Assembly: GCF_030433895.1 (NCBI RefSeq)
Contig: NZ_JARUXE010000028.1
Coordinates: 1 to 64,000, forward strand
Reading direction: 5' to 3'
Length of the DNA stretch: 64,000 nucleotides
From: Arthrobacter sp. PsM3
GTDB lineage: Bacteria > Actinomycetota > Actinomycetes > Actinomycetales > Micrococcaceae
The notes under the pieces are model-generated. The model was given only the letters and a program-made list of their open reading frames with translations, searched no databases and had not been told where the DNA came from. Shown piece after piece: positions 37,249 through 46,387 of the stretch; within the stretch, counting starts at the first letter, position 1; every line of letters begins with the position of its first letter. The position numbers and the translations under genes are program-made.

Positions 37249-37773
37249 ATGGATGAGACAGCGGCAGCGCAGCACCACACCACTGGGTCCGTTTTTCTGG
37301 ACAAGGAGCACCCGGCCGCCTGGCGGGCACTCAACGGCCTCGGCCTGAAGGCCAAGGAGGCCGCCGACGAGGCCGGCCTGGACCGGACGCTGATTGAGCT
37401 GCTGAATGTCCGCATCTCCCAGATCAACGGCTGCGCGTACTGCCTGGACCTGCACGTGGGGGACGCCGTGAAGAACGGCGAATCGGCGCAGCGCCTTGCC
37501 GTCCTCCCGGCCTGGCGGGACACGGACCTCTTCACCGAGAAGGAACGCGCCGCCCTCACCCTCGCCGAGGCCATCACCAACATCTCGGACGCCCGCGCTC
37601 GCGAGCACGACGGCGCCGCCGCCAGGAGACACCTGACGGACGGGGAATTCTCTGCCATCAGCTGGCTGGTCATCGCCATGAATGCCTTCAACCGGGTCTC
37701 GATCGTGAGCCAGCACCCCATCCGCAAGGACCGCGGGGAGCCGGGCACCTCCGGCCGCCGTCAGGCCGGGTAG
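37249..37773 (+). CDS. AhpD-like carboxymuconolactone decarboxylase family protein
   Basis: 174 residues. The core RISQINGCAYCLDLHVGDAV contains the C-X2-C-X3-H motif used as a peroxidase/disulfide site in AhpD-like proteins. It probably acts in peroxide or disulfide stress; the exact partner is unknown. The start at 37249 is chosen because TACTCT (37236-37241) ends seven bases earlier and because homologues begin near here; an in-frame ATG at 37099 lies among hairpins. The end overlaps the convergent modC by 13 bases. Confidence 0.82.
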   Translation: MDETAAAQHHTTGSVFLDKEHPAAWRALNGLGLKAKEAADEAGLDRTLIELLNVRISQINGCAYCLDLHVGDAVKNGESAQRLAVLPAWRDTDLFTEKERAALTLAEAITNISDARAREHDGAAARRHLTDGEFSAISWLVIAMNAFNRVSIVSQHPIRKDRGEPGTSGRRQAG

Positions 37774-38810
37774 ATCGACACCGCCGCCGCCTTGACCACA
37801 AAATAGACCGCGAGCCCGGGGGCCAGCCCGAGGTCCGCGGAAGCGGCAGGGGTCACGTCCGCGGACAGTTCGCCGGCGCGGACCCGGATCTGGTCCCCGT
37901 GCGGCTCCAGGTCCGTGACGGTGACGCGGAACGAATTCCGCGGGCTGCCGTGCGCCTCGCCCAGGAACACCGACACGGCCGACGGCGGGAACGCCGCCAC
38001 GCCGGCCTGCCCGGCGTCGAGCGGTCCGTCGTGCTGGCCTGCGAACTCAAGGCCCTCGGCGGACCGGATCCCGGCGGCCGTCACGGTCCCCGACACCAGG
38101 TTCAGTCCGGCCAGTCCGGCAGCGAACCGGCTGCGCGGCCGCCGGAGGACGTCGCGGGTGGGCCCGTCTTCGATGATCCGGCCGTCCTCCATCACGATCA
38201 CCCGGTCCGCGAGCATGTAGGCATCCAGGACGTCGTGGGTGACGATGATGGCGCGCCGCCCGGCGAGCACCCGCTTGAGCAGCCGGCGCAGCAGCGGAGC
38301 TGCGTGGATGTCGAGCGCGGACAGCGGTTCATCGAGCAGCAGGACCTCCGGGTTGACGGCCAGGGCTCGGGCGGCCGCCACGCGCTGCGCCTGACCGCCG
38401 GACAGTTCCCCTGGCCGCCGGGCGGCGAGGTCGGCGGCGTCGACCTCGGCCAGCCAGTGCCGGGCGGTCTCGCGGGCCTCCCGTTTGGGCACTCCCACGC
38501 TGCGGGGTCCGAAGGCGACGTTTTCGAGGGCGCTCAGGTGCGGGAAGAGCAGCGGATCCTGGGCCAGCAGGGCGGTCCCGCGGCGGTGCGGCGCGGTCCA
38601 GGTGTGCACGCCCGCGCCGAGCTCGAACAGGACCCGGCCGTTCATTTCGGCCCGGCCGGTGTCCGGGCGGAGCAGCCCGGCGATCACGGCGAGCAGCGTG
38701 GATTTCCCGGCCCCGTTCGGCCCGAGCACGGCGACTGTCTCGCCGGGCGCCAGGCTCAGGGAGACCTCGAAGCGGCGGGCGGCAAGGGCGGCGTCGACAG
38801 TGAACGTCAT
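37761..38810 (-). CDS. modC: Molybdate ABC transporter ATP-binding protein
   Basis: 349 residues. Walker A is [10 protein letters not shown], the Q loop lies in [12 protein letters not shown], signature [16 protein letters not shown], Walker [12 protein letters not shown], and the H-loop His is in IVTHD. The C-terminal ~100 residues form a TOBE/Mop domain with [22 protein letters not shown] strands that binds molybdate. It energises ModB for molybdate import. The start overlaps the modB stop (ATGA). Confidence 0.92.
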   Translation of the reverse strand: MTFTVDAALAARRFEVSLSLAPGETVAVLGPNGAGKSTLLAVIAGLLRPDTGRAEMNGRVLFELGAGVHTWTAPHRRGTALLAQDPLLFPHLSALENVAFGPRSVGVPKREARETARHWLAEVDAADLAARRPGELSGGQAQRVAAARALAVNPEVLLLDEPLSALDIHAAPLLRRLLKRVLAGRRAIIVTHDVLDAYMLADRVIVMEDGRIIEDGPTRDVLRRPRSRFAAGLAGLNLVSGTVTAAGIRSAEGLEFAGQHDGPLDAGQAGVAAFPPSAVSVFLGEAHGSPRNSFRVTVTDLEPHGDQIRVRAGELSADVTPAASADLGLAPGLAVYFVVKAAAVSIYPA

Positions 38811-39661
38811 GGCGCCACGCTCCCATGATTGCCAGCGCTGCCGGCACTGCGGGCGCTGCCGGAGCCGGCCGGTGCGGGACCCCGGTAGGAGAGCCCGACG
38901 ACGACGACCGCCACCACGACCAGCAGCAGGGACAGGGCGACGGCGGCGTCGGCGTCGGTCTCGCGCTGCAGGTAGATTTCCAGCGGCAGCGTGCGGGTGA
39001 CGCCCGGCAGGCTTCCGGCGAAGGTGAGCGTGGCGCCGAATTCGCCCAGGCTCCTCGCGAAGGAGAGCACGGCACCGGACGCGAGCCCCGGCAGGACCAG
39101 GGGCAGGGTGACCCGGCGCAGCACGGTGGTGGGGCGCGCGCCGAGGGTTGCGGCGACGGCCTCGTACCGGCTTCCGGCCGACCGGAGGGCGCCTTCGAGA
39201 CTGACCACGAGGAACGGCAGGGCCACGAACGTCTGGGCGAGTACCACCGCCGTCGTCGAGAACGCGATCTGGATGCCCGCGATTTCGAGGCTCCTGCCCA
39301 GCAGGCCCTGGCGGCCGAAGGCGTAGAGCAGCGCGATGCCGCCCACGACCGGCGGCAGGACGAGCGGCAGCAGGACGAAGGACCGCAGCAGCCGCTGGCC
39401 CCGGAAGTCGCCGCGGGCCAGCACCAGCGCCAGCGGCACCCCGAAAAGCACGCACAGCACCGTGCTCGCGGCGGCGGTGCGGAGGCTCAGGCCGAGGGCG
39501 GTGAGGGACGCTTCGGACGTGACCAGCGGGATGAACTGCGGCCAGTTGACCCTGGCAACCATGGCCGCGAGCGGGAGCAGCACAAACAGTGCCCCGGCGG
39601 CGGCAATGGCCACCACCCACCGGGGAATCCCGCTGTACGCGCTGTCTTTCCGGCGATTCAT
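38807..39661 (-). CDS. modB: Molybdate ABC transporter permease
   Basis: 284 residues, about six transmembrane segments. The EAA-type loop [27 protein letters not shown] and the segment [18 protein letters not shown] are the ModB signature. It forms the membrane channel of the molybdate importer. It lies between modA (6 bases upstream) and modC (4-base overlap). The C-terminal ~25 residues are a Gly/Ser/Ala-rich tail. Confidence 0.92.
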   Translation of the reverse strand: MNRRKDSAYSGIPRWVVAIAAAGALFVLLPLAAMVARVNWPQFIPLVTSEASLTALGLSLRTAAASTVLCVLFGVPLALVLARGDFRGQRLLRSFVLLPLVLPPVVGGIALLYAFGRQGLLGRSLEIAGIQIAFSTTAVVLAQTFVALPFLVVSLEGALRSAGSRYEAVAATLGARPTTVLRRVTLPLVLPGLASGAVLSFARSLGEFGATLTFAGSLPGVTRTLPLEIYLQRETDADAAVALSLLLVVVAVVVVGLSYRGPAPAGSGSARSAGSAGNHGSVAP

Positions 39662-39667
39662 GCGGTC

Positions 39668-40456
39668 CTAGGGGGTGCCAAAGCCGGCGTCGAGGAGGAG
39701 CTGCCGGCCTTCGGGTCCCGTGACCGCCGCGATGAAGGCGGCCGCAAGGTCCTTGTTCCTGCCGGTCCGCAGCGCTGCGACCGGATAGGTGTTGACGGCC
39801 TTGGCGGACTCGGCGAAGGGGATTTCCTTCACCTTGGAGCCGGCGGTCTTGACGTCTGTGACGTAGACCAGCCCGGCGTCGGCCTCTCCCGAGATGACTT
39901 TGCCCAGGACGTCGGTCACGGATGATTCCTCACTGACCGGCTTAAGCGTGGTGCCGGTTTCCTTCTCGACCGTCTTTGCGGCCGCGCCGCACGGCACCTG
40001 CGCCGCGCAGACGACGGTCTTGACGCCTGGCCGGGCCAGGTCGGCAAAGGAGGTGATGGCGGCGGGGTTGCCGGGCGGGACGGCGATGGTCAGCACGTTG
40101 CTGGCGAAGTCCCGGGGCGATCCCTCCACCAGCGAGGCGTCGGAGACCTTGGCCATGTTTTTGGCGTCGGCGGAGGCAAAGACATCCGCCGGTGCGCCCT
40201 GGCTGATCTGGGTGGCGAGGTCGGAGGAGCCCGCGAAACTGAGGGTCACGGTGGTTCCCGGGTGCGTTGCCTCGAACTGCTTGGCGAGCGCGGTGAAGGG
40301 GGCCTTGAGGGAGGCTGCGGCGAAGACGGTGACGGTCTTGGCCCCGGAGTCTCCGGAGGCCGCGCCGCCGTCGCCGGAGGCCGGGCCGCAGGCGGCGAGC
40401 GCCGCGGTCAGCGTTCCGGCAGCCAGCAGGGCAGCTGCCCTCCGGACGGCCCTCAT
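39668..40456 (-). CDS. modA: Molybdate-binding lipoprotein
   Basis: 262 residues. The signal peptide MRAVRR...LAAC ends in a lipobox with Cys23, so the protein should be lipid-anchored outside the membrane. The mature part has TVFAAASLKAPFTAL and the Ser-containing FAGSSDLATQI motif that ligates the oxyanion, and ADVFASAD, all typical of ModA. It binds molybdate (or tungstate) for ModBC. The ATG overlaps the stop of the regulator gene upstream (ATGA). Confidence 0.93.
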   Translation of the reverse strand: MRAVRRAAALLAAGTLTAALAACGPASGDGGAASGDSGAKTVTVFAAASLKAPFTALAKQFEATHPGTTVTLSFAGSSDLATQISQGAPADVFASADAKNMAKVSDASLVEGSPRDFASNVLTIAVPPGNPAAITSFADLARPGVKTVVCAAQVPCGAAAKTVEKETGTTLKPVSEESSVTDVLGKVISGEADAGLVYVTDVKTAGSKVKEIPFAESAKAVNTYPVAALRTGRNKDLAAAFIAAVTGPEGRQLLLDAGFGTP

Positions 40457-40863
40457 ATGGCGCCCTTGCCTTTGGGGGTTTCGATGATCACCGTGGTGGC
40501 TTTGACGACGGCGGTCGCAACCGAACCAAGTTCCAGGCCGAGTTCGCGCACGGCCTCGCTGCTCATCAGCGACACCACCCGGAACGGCCCGCACTGCAGT
40601 TCCACCTGCGCCATCACGGTGTCGGCCGTGATGGCGGTGACGAGCCCCACGAAGCGGTTGCGGGCCGAGCTCCCCGCTTTGGCCGGGTCATCCGGAAGCT
40701 GGGCCTGCTCCCGGGCGAGCCGGGCGAGTTCCAGCCCGTCCACAGCGAGCCGCCCGGCGTCGTCCCTGAGCGGGGTGAGGCTTCCGTTCTCGGTCCAGCG
40801 CCGGATCGTGTCATCGCTGACACCCAGCAGCCGGGCGGCCTCGGAAACGCGGATATTAGGCAT
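40453..40863 (-). CDS. HTH-TOBE molybdate-responsive regulator
   Basis: 136 residues. An N-terminal excisionase/MerR-like helix-turn-helix (RVSEAARLLGVSDDTIRRWTENG) is joined to a single Mop/TOBE domain (about 68-135, ARNRFVGLVTAITADTVMAQVEL). This layout is an actinobacterial alternative to ModE: it senses molybdate and controls modABC, which it precedes with a 4-base overlap. TATAGT (40875-40870) ends six bases before the ATG, and a CCGCATTTGCGG palindrome lies in the promoter spacer. Confidence 0.85.
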   Translation of the reverse strand: MPNIRVSEAARLLGVSDDTIRRWTENGSLTPLRDDAGRLAVDGLELARLAREQAQLPDDPAKAGSSARNRFVGLVTAITADTVMAQVELQCGPFRVVSLMSSEAVRELGLELGSVATAVVKATTVIIETPKGKGAI

Positions 40864-40877
40864 AGGGAAACTATAAT

Positions 40878-40889
40878 CCGCATTTGCGG
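40878..40889 (-). promoter_or_regulatory. Palindrome in the mod promoter spacer
   Basis: CCGCATTTGCGG, a 5-2-5 palindrome, lies three bases upstream of the -10 box of the regulator-modABC operon, between -10 and the expected -35. A plausible autoregulatory operator. Confidence 0.5.
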
Positions 40890-41034
40890 TGCTTTGGCCT
40901 TGCTGAGTCCGCAGATTCGGACCCCTGATGCTCCGGGCCCTGCCGGTCCGTAGCCGTGTCCCCTAGCCCCGGCACCGCCGTCGGACTTAAAATTCCTGGG
41001 AGGGGTGGAGCCGCGGTCGCCGAGGAGCACCGCC

Positions 41035-42369
41035 GTGAAGTGGATTACACCTGTTGACCCTGGCTATGACGAGTCCAGGACACTGTTCAACGCCATGATC
41101 GACCGCCGGCCGGCGGTAATCGCCCCCTGCAGCACCCCCGCCGAGGTCGCCGGGGCCCTGCGCCACGCGAAGGACAACCACCTTGCCGTCGCGATCCGCG
41201 CCGGCGGGCACTCCGTGGCCGGCATGTCAATGAACGACGGCGGCCTCGTAGTGGACGTGCGCCCGATGAAATCCGCCAGGGTGGACCCCGAAGCGCGCAC
41301 GGTCACGGCCGGCGCCGGCCTGACGTGCGGGGAGTTTGACCGGGCCACCCAGGAGCACGGACTTGCCCTCACCGGCGGCCGGGTCTCCACCACGGGTCTT
41401 GCCGGCTTCACCCTCGGCGGCGGCTCCGGCTGGCTGGAGCGGGCCTTCGGCTTTGCCTGTGATGACCTGATATCCGTGGACCTGGTCACCGCCGACGGGG
41501 ACCAGGTGACGGCCAGCGCGACGGAAAACCCCGAACTGTTCTGGGCACTGCACGGCGGCGGCGGGAACTTCGGCGTCGCCACGTCCTTCACCTTTGGCCT
41601 GCACCGGCTCGGACCGACGGTCCACGCGGGCCTGATGCTGTGGCCGGGCGATGCGGCTGCCGAGGTAAGCCGCGGCTACCGGGAACTGGCACTCGCGGCG
41701 CCCAACGAGGAGTCCGCAACCATGGCATTCCTCACTGCCCCGCCCGAACCCTTCGTGCCTCCGGAGATGGTCGGCAAGATGGCGGCCGGCGTCGTCTACG
41801 TGTACGCCGGGGACACCGCGGAGGGTGCCGAACACGCCAAGCCCTACCGCGCGCTGGGCCCGGCCGTGGAACTCCTCGGGGACACCAGCTATGCCGATTT
41901 CCAGTGCTCCCTCGACGACCCGCCGGGCAAGTACAACTACTGGAGCGCGGACTACCACAACGAGCTTTCCGATGATGCCCTCGACGTGATCATCGACTCG
42001 GCCCGCAACCTGCCGGGTCCCAGTTCCCAGCAGCTGCTGGTCCACTGGGGCGGCGCGGTGGGAGGCGCCGGCGCGGCCACCACTCCGCTGCTGAACCGGA
42101 ACGCCAGCTGGGTGACCCATCCCTTCGGTCTGGGCGACACTCCCCAGTGCGGGCAGGACGCGAGGACCTGGGTCAAAAGGTTCCGGCAGAACATCTCGCC
42201 CTACGCGACCGGCGGCGTGTGGCTGAACTTCATCGGTGACGAGGGCCAGGAGCGGGTCCGGTCAGCCTTCGGCGAGGAGAACTACAACCGGCTGGCCCGG
42301 GTGAAACGGGAGTTCGATCCGGAAAACATCTTCCGCGGCAACCAGAACATCCTGCCGGCCGCGTCCTGA
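41035..42369 (+). CDS. FAD-linked oxidoreductase, berberine bridge enzyme-like
   Basis: 444 residues from GTG at 41035, which has GGAG seven bases upstream (another GTG at 41005 lacks proper spacing). The PCMH-type FAD domain has VAIRAGGHSVAGMSMNDGGL, with the His that can carry 8-alpha-linked FAD, and STTGLAGFTLGGGSGWL; the C-terminal BBE motif is YNRLARVKREFDPENIFRGNQNI. The CXXXXX second flavin-linking Cys region is not clear. Such enzymes oxidise sugars, alcohols or alkaloid-like compounds with O2; the substrate is unknown. Stands alone. Confidence 0.85.
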   Translation: MKWITPVDPGYDESRTLFNAMIDRRPAVIAPCSTPAEVAGALRHAKDNHLAVAIRAGGHSVAGMSMNDGGLVVDVRPMKSARVDPEARTVTAGAGLTCGEFDRATQEHGLALTGGRVSTTGLAGFTLGGGSGWLERAFGFACDDLISVDLVTADGDQVTASATENPELFWALHGGGGNFGVATSFTFGLHRLGPTVHAGLMLWPGDAAAEVSRGYRELALAAPNEESATMAFLTAPPEPFVPPEMVGKMAAGVVYVYAGDTAEGAEHAKPYRALGPAVELLGDTSYADFQCSLDDPPGKYNYWSADYHNELSDDALDVIIDSARNLPGPSSQQLLVHWGGAVGGAGAATTPLLNRNASWVTHPFGLGDTPQCGQDARTWVKRFRQNISPYATGGVWLNFIGDEGQERVRSAFGEENYNRLARVKREFDPENIFRGNQNILPAAS

Positions 42370-42455
42370 CCGCGGCCTGTCCCCCGGGCTTGCACCTCCG
42401 GCTGTGAGACGGTTGGTAAGAAACATGACCATCCGACAGCGGGAGACAAAACAGC

Positions 42456-43661
42456 ATGGCCAGTCCGGAAGCGACAACCCCCTGGAGCGACAGCCTGGGC
42501 CGCGCCAGCATCAGGACCGCGCAGGTCCTCCTGCTGCTGGTCCTCGCAGTGGTGGTGGTCTATGCCCTGATCCAGGTGCGGCTCGTGGTGATTCCGGCGC
42601 TGCTGGCCCTGATCCTGGCCGCCGCGATCGCGCCCTTCGTCCACTGGCTGCGCCGCCGCGGCTGGCCCGGCACGGCCGCCACGACCTTCTCGTTCCTGGC
42701 GCTGCTTCTCGCGTTCGGGGCAGTGATCGCCGGCATCGTCTTCGCCGTGATGAGCCAGGCCGACGAACTCTCCAGCAAGGCCACGGAGGGCTTCGACCGG
42801 GTCTATGACTTCATCCGCACGGGCCCCATCCCGGTCGATGACCAGCAGATCCAGCAAGCGCGCGACGCCGTCGTCGACTTCGCCACCAGCAGCACCGTCG
42901 GCGCGGGCGCCATCTCCGGACTCAGCGCGGCCGGAAACTTCATCACCGGAGCCTTGCTCATGGCGGTGATCCTGTTCTTCTTCCTCAAGGACGGCGAGAG
43001 AATCTGGGCCTTCGTGCTGCGGGCGTTTAAGGGCGAGAACCTCGTGAAGGCACGCCGTGCCGGGGAACGCAGCCTCAGCGTGCTCGGCGGCTACGTGCGC
43101 GGAACCTCCATCGTGGCACTGGTCGATTCGTTCTTCATCGGCCTCGCGCTGGTAATCATGGGCGTCCCGCTCGCCCTGCCGCTCGCCGCGCTGACCTTCA
43201 TCGGAGCCTTCATCCCGCTGATCGGCGCCACTCTGGCCGGCATCCTCGCCGCGCTCGTCGCGCTGGTCGCCAACGGGCCGCTCGCGGCCCTGATCGTCAT
43301 CATCGTTGTCATCGTCGTGAACCAGCTGGAGGGCAACTTCCTGCAGCCCGTCGTGATGGGTCAGGCGCTCAACGTCCATGCCCTCGTTATCCTGCTGGCC
43401 CTCACCGCCGGCACCATCCTCGCCGGCATCATCGGCGCGATCCTTGCCGTTCCCCTCGTGGCCGTGGGCTGGGCCGCGATCAAGGCCTGGAACTCCGCGG
43501 GCACCATCACTGCCGAGGCCATCGCGGAGGCCGAGCAGGAAACCCGGCTCAATGAACAGGGCGAAGGCGTGCGCTCCAACCCGCACCGCGCCCGGACGCA
43601 GGACGAGGCGCAGTCCGAGGAGCAGCCCGACACCGTGGCCAGAGATGCCAGCCGGGGCTGA
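42456..43661 (+). CDS. AI-2E family transporter
   Basis: 401 residues with about eight membrane helices. The N-terminal pair of helices, a central soluble stretch (~110-150), and the FIGLALVIMGVPLALPLAAL, TFIGAFIPLIGATLAGILAAL and NQLEGNFLQPVVMGQALNVH segments are the AI-2E/PerM signature. Members export small molecules or act as Na+(Li+)/H+ antiporters; actual autoinducer transport is proven for few. The C-terminal ~50 residues are acidic and hydrophilic. GGGAG lies upstream of the ATG. Confidence 0.88.
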   Translation: MASPEATTPWSDSLGRASIRTAQVLLLLVLAVVVVYALIQVRLVVIPALLALILAAAIAPFVHWLRRRGWPGTAATTFSFLALLLAFGAVIAGIVFAVMSQADELSSKATEGFDRVYDFIRTGPIPVDDQQIQQARDAVVDFATSSTVGAGAISGLSAAGNFITGALLMAVILFFFLKDGERIWAFVLRAFKGENLVKARRAGERSLSVLGGYVRGTSIVALVDSFFIGLALVIMGVPLALPLAALTFIGAFIPLIGATLAGILAALVALVANGPLAALIVIIVVIVVNQLEGNFLQPVVMGQALNVHALVILLALTAGTILAGIIGAILAVPLVAVGWAAIKAWNSAGTITAEAIAEAEQETRLNEQGEGVRSNPHRARTQDEAQSEEQPDTVARDASRG

Positions 43662-43686
43662 TCCACGGCCGGATTAGACTTCCCCC

Positions 43687-44556
43687 ATGGCCATCTACCT
43701 TGATCCTCCGCTCTGGCCGGCGCACGGAACACACTTCTCGCACCTGATCTCGGACACCTCACTGGAGGAACTGCACTCCTTCGCCGCGGTGGCGGGCATC
43801 CCGGAACGGGCGTTCGACGGCGACCATTACGACGTCGCCGAGGCCCGGTACAGCGCCCTTGTGGCGGCCGGGGCCGTCCCGGTGGAGGGGCGGATCCTGG
43901 TCCGCAAGCTGCTCGCCAGCGGCCTGCGGATCCCCGCCCGGCGGCGAAGCGGCTCACTCAAGCTCCCGCTGCTGACACGCTGGAATGACGTCCTCCCGGG
44001 CCACGATGGACTGTTCCTGGACCTGCTGGACCGCTGGGGCGAGGAGCACCGGAAATACCACGGCCGCACACACCTGCTGGCGGTCCTGGAGGCGCTGGAC
44101 CTCCTCACCGGCCCCGCCGTTCCGCCGCGCACCGTGCTGCTCGCCGCCTGGTTCCACGACGCCGTGTACCGCGGCATCGCGGGGCAGGACGAGGAGGAGT
44201 CGGCCCGGCTCGCCGAGGACCGGCTGGCGCACGCGGGCCTTCCCGCGGCCGAGGTGGACGAGGTTGCCCGCCTGGTGCGGATGACGGCAGACCACCAGGC
44301 GGAGGCGGGGGACGAGGCCGCCGCCCTGCTCAGCGACGCCGACCTCTCCGTGCTGGGCGGGGAACCGGCCGCCTACGCCCGGTATCTGGCCGCCGTCCGG
44401 CAGGACTTTGCGCACATCGGCGACGACGACTTCGCCGCCGGACGCGCCGCCGTCGTCCGCCAGCTCCTGCAGCTGGATCCGCTCTTCCACACCCCGCGGG
44501 GCCGGGAGCTGTGGCTGGACGCGGCGCGGCGGAACCTGCAGCGCGAGCTCGGGTGA
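43687..44556 (+). CDS. DUF4031-HD domain fusion protein
   Basis: 289 residues. Residues 1-80 match DUF4031 (AIYLDPPLWPAHGTHFSHLISD and FDGDHYDV); from about 110 an HD-type phosphohydrolase-like domain follows, with YHGRTHLLAVLEAL, AAWFHDAVY, MTADHQ and LSDADLSVLG metal ligands. HD domains of this kind hydrolyse phosphoesters or nucleotides; the combined role is unknown. TAGACT (43675-43680) ends six bases before the ATG, so the mRNA is probably leaderless. Confidence 0.8.
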   Translation: MAIYLDPPLWPAHGTHFSHLISDTSLEELHSFAAVAGIPERAFDGDHYDVAEARYSALVAAGAVPVEGRILVRKLLASGLRIPARRRSGSLKLPLLTRWNDVLPGHDGLFLDLLDRWGEEHRKYHGRTHLLAVLEALDLLTGPAVPPRTVLLAAWFHDAVYRGIAGQDEEESARLAEDRLAHAGLPAAEVDEVARLVRMTADHQAEAGDEAAALLSDADLSVLGGEPAAYARYLAAVRQDFAHIGDDDFAAGRAAVVRQLLQLDPLFHTPRGRELWLDAARRNLQRELG

Positions 44557-44600
44557 GCGGCGCCGGCACGGCGGAGGCGGCGCCCGGGCCGTACTCCGAC

Positions 44601-44667
44601 AGCAACGCGGGGTCACTTAGCGCCCATAAATCCCCCCGGGATGGGCGCTAAGTGACCCCGCGTTGCT
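44601..44667. repeat. Dispersed palindrome family 1, copy 4
   Basis: Perfect 27-bp arms (44601-44627 and 44641-44667) with a 13-base loop, between convergent DUF4031-HD and SRPBCC genes. Outer core AACGCGGGGTCA as in copies 1-3; inner arm CTTAGCGCCCAT differs but pairs perfectly. Confidence 0.95.
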
Positions 44668-44683
44668 TGGGGTTGCCGGTGGA

Positions 44684-45196
44684 TCAGGGGCTGCGGCGGA
44701 GGTGTTCGGCCAGCCGGTCGAAGGACTCGCGCCAGCCGACGCCCTGGCCATCGCGGTTGTCGATCGTGTCGAAGGGGCCCTGGCTGAACGTCATCCGGGT
44801 GCCGCCGTCGACCTCGTCCAGCTGGAAAGTCACCTCGGTTTCGAAGCCCCGGGTGCCGTCGGGCTTGTCCCAGGCATGGGTGAAGACGAAGAGATTGGGC
44901 GGTTCGATGTCCGTGTGGACGCCGCTCCACCAGTGCTCCGCCCCGGTGCTGTCCTGGACCATGCAGGCCCGGTAGAGGCCGCCGATCTCCAGGTCAGCGT
45001 CGATGCTCCCGCGGGGAGTGTGGAAGCCGCGCGGCCCCCACCATTCCACGGCCTGGTCCGGGTCCGTTAGGGCCGACCATACCCGCGCGATGGGGGCCTG
45101 GAATTCGCGGGTGATGACCAGCATGAGGTCCTCGGGCGGAGTGGGCGCCCCACCCTCGCCGGACGATGCCGGAACAACTGTTGCAGGCTCGGACAT
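44684..45196 (-). CDS. SRPBCC/AHSA1 family protein
   Basis: 170 residues. The ITREFQAPIARVWSALTDPD start of the fold, EWWGPRGFHTPRGSIDADLEIGG and the C-terminal DNRDGQGVGWRESFDRLAEHL helix are typical of the Aha1/SRPBCC hydrophobic-pocket family. Such proteins bind lipid-like or aromatic ligands or act as stress partners; no specific function is known. AGGAGG lies upstream of the ATG at 45196; the longer frame is not used. Confidence 0.85.
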   Translation of the reverse strand: MSEPATVVPASSGEGGAPTPPEDLMLVITREFQAPIARVWSALTDPDQAVEWWGPRGFHTPRGSIDADLEIGGLYRACMVQDSTGAEHWWSGVHTDIEPPNLFVFTHAWDKPDGTRGFETEVTFQLDEVDGGTRMTFSQGPFDTIDNRDGQGVGWRESFDRLAEHLRRSP

Positions 45197-45221
45197 TGCG
45201 GTACTCCTCCTCAAGAACGGG

Positions 45222-45632
45222 CTAGTGGTAGGCCTTGCGGTAGGTCGCAAACGGCTTGTCACTCGGGACGATCTGTTTGCCCAGCGGCATGAGCGAGACC
45301 GGAATGAGCTTGAGGTTGGCGATGGCCAGCGGGATGCCAATGATGGTGATGGCCATGGCGAAAGCGGTGATCACGTGACCAATCGCGATCCAGATGCCGG
45401 CGACGAGCAGCCAAATGACGTTGCCCAGCAGGGAGAACACCCCGGCGCCGCCCGGGCGGTCCACCACGGTGCGCCCGAAGGGCCAGAGCGCATAGTTCGC
45501 GATCCGGAACGATGCGAGCCCCCACGGGATGGTGACGATCAGCAGACAGCAGATGATCCCGGCCATGAAGTAACCGAGCGCGAGCCAGAGTCCGCCAAAG
45601 AGCAGCCAGATGATATTCAGCAATGTCTTCAT
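45222..45632 (-). CDS. yccF: YccF family inner membrane protein
   Basis: 136 residues with four hydrophobic segments arranged as two YccF repeats: IWLLFGGLWLALGYF...TIPWGLASFRIANYALWPFGR and IWLLVAGIWIAIGH...GIPLAIANLKLIPVSLMPLGK. The function of YccF is not known. It lies 25 bases upstream of the SRPBCC gene on the same strand and could be cotranscribed. Confidence 0.9.
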   Translation of the reverse strand: MKTLLNIIWLLFGGLWLALGYFMAGIICCLLIVTIPWGLASFRIANYALWPFGRTVVDRPGGAGVFSLLGNVIWLLVAGIWIAIGHVITAFAMAITIIGIPLAIANLKLIPVSLMPLGKQIVPSDKPFATYRKAYH

Positions 45633-45764
45633 GGCACCATTCTCCCCCGCCGGACGCCGATCCGGGCTAGGGGTTCACCCTGATCATTTGCTGAAATACC
45701 TCCGGTGACGCTGGCGGAGGGCGGGCAGCTTTGCGAACGCACGGAAGGGCATAATACTTGGACC

Positions 45765-45923
45765 ATGCCTGCACTCCTGAAGCTTGCGATGATTCTTGCC
45801 CTCGTCCTGCTGGCCGTCGTCGTTGCTGTGAAGGCTGCGCAGCTCCTGCTCTACGTGGGCCTTCTGGTCCTCGCCGGCTCCGGCGTCGCCTTCTTCCTGC
45901 GCCGCTCACGCGTCACGCGCTGA
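45765..45923 (+). CDS. Small single-pass membrane protein
   Basis: 52 residues: MPALLKLAMILALVLLAVVV, then more hydrophobic sequence to about residue 44 and a basic RRSRVTR end. One or two helices. CATAAT (45750-45755) lies nine bases before the ATG, giving a very short or no leader. No family recognised. It precedes the next membrane protein by 22 bp in the same direction. Confidence 0.6.
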   Translation: MPALLKLAMILALVLLAVVVAVKAAQLLLYVGLLVLAGSGVAFFLRRSRVTR

Positions 45924-45945
45924 CGCCGCAGCCCGGGACGCACAG

Positions 45946-46341
45946 ATGACAAACATCGGGGATCTTCTGGGCCCCATTCTCGAAGTCATGACGTGGGTGG
46001 GTTTTGTCCTGGGCCTGCCGCTGCTGGGGTGGGGCTGGATATCCCGGCGGCGCCAATGCCTGTGGGCCGGAACCACCGGCAAAGTGATCAGCGCCGGCGG
46101 GTTCACGGGCTACAGCTGGACGGACCACCACGACGCCGATCACCGGTCCCTGCTGCCGGCGGCCGAGTCGCAGGGTCTGGTGGTCGGGGCCGACGTCGAC
46201 CTCTTCTACGACGTGTGCCATCCGTCCCGCTGGGGACTCACGCCGCCAAAGCACGAGAATGCGGCCTGGATCCTGGGCTGGATCCTCACCGGGGTGGGGA
46301 TCCTGTCCACGGTCGGCGGCTTCGTCCTGCTGCTCTTTTAG
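45946..46341 (+). CDS. Hypothetical membrane protein
   Basis: 131 residues. Two N-terminal hydrophobic stretches (about 8-30), a soluble segment with TGKVISAGGFTGYSW and two His-rich motifs (DHHDADHRSLL), then a C-terminal helix (about 108-130, WILGWILTGVGILSTVGGFV). No family recognised. GGGA precedes the ATG by about nine bases. It probably forms a transcription unit with the 52-residue protein. Confidence 0.6.
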   Translation: MTNIGDLLGPILEVMTWVGFVLGLPLLGWGWISRRRQCLWAGTTGKVISAGGFTGYSWTDHHDADHRSLLPAAESQGLVVGADVDLFYDVCHPSRWGLTPPKHENAAWILGWILTGVGILSTVGGFVLLLF

Positions 46342-46387
46342 GCGGCGGTCTTCCCAGACGCCGGTCTTCCAAGCGCCCGGCCGCTTG

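Noticed and set aside
44684..45340. Longer SRPBCC protein starting at 45340
   Set aside because: The extra 48 residues are low complexity, overlap the yccF gene, and ATG at 45196 has AGGAGG.
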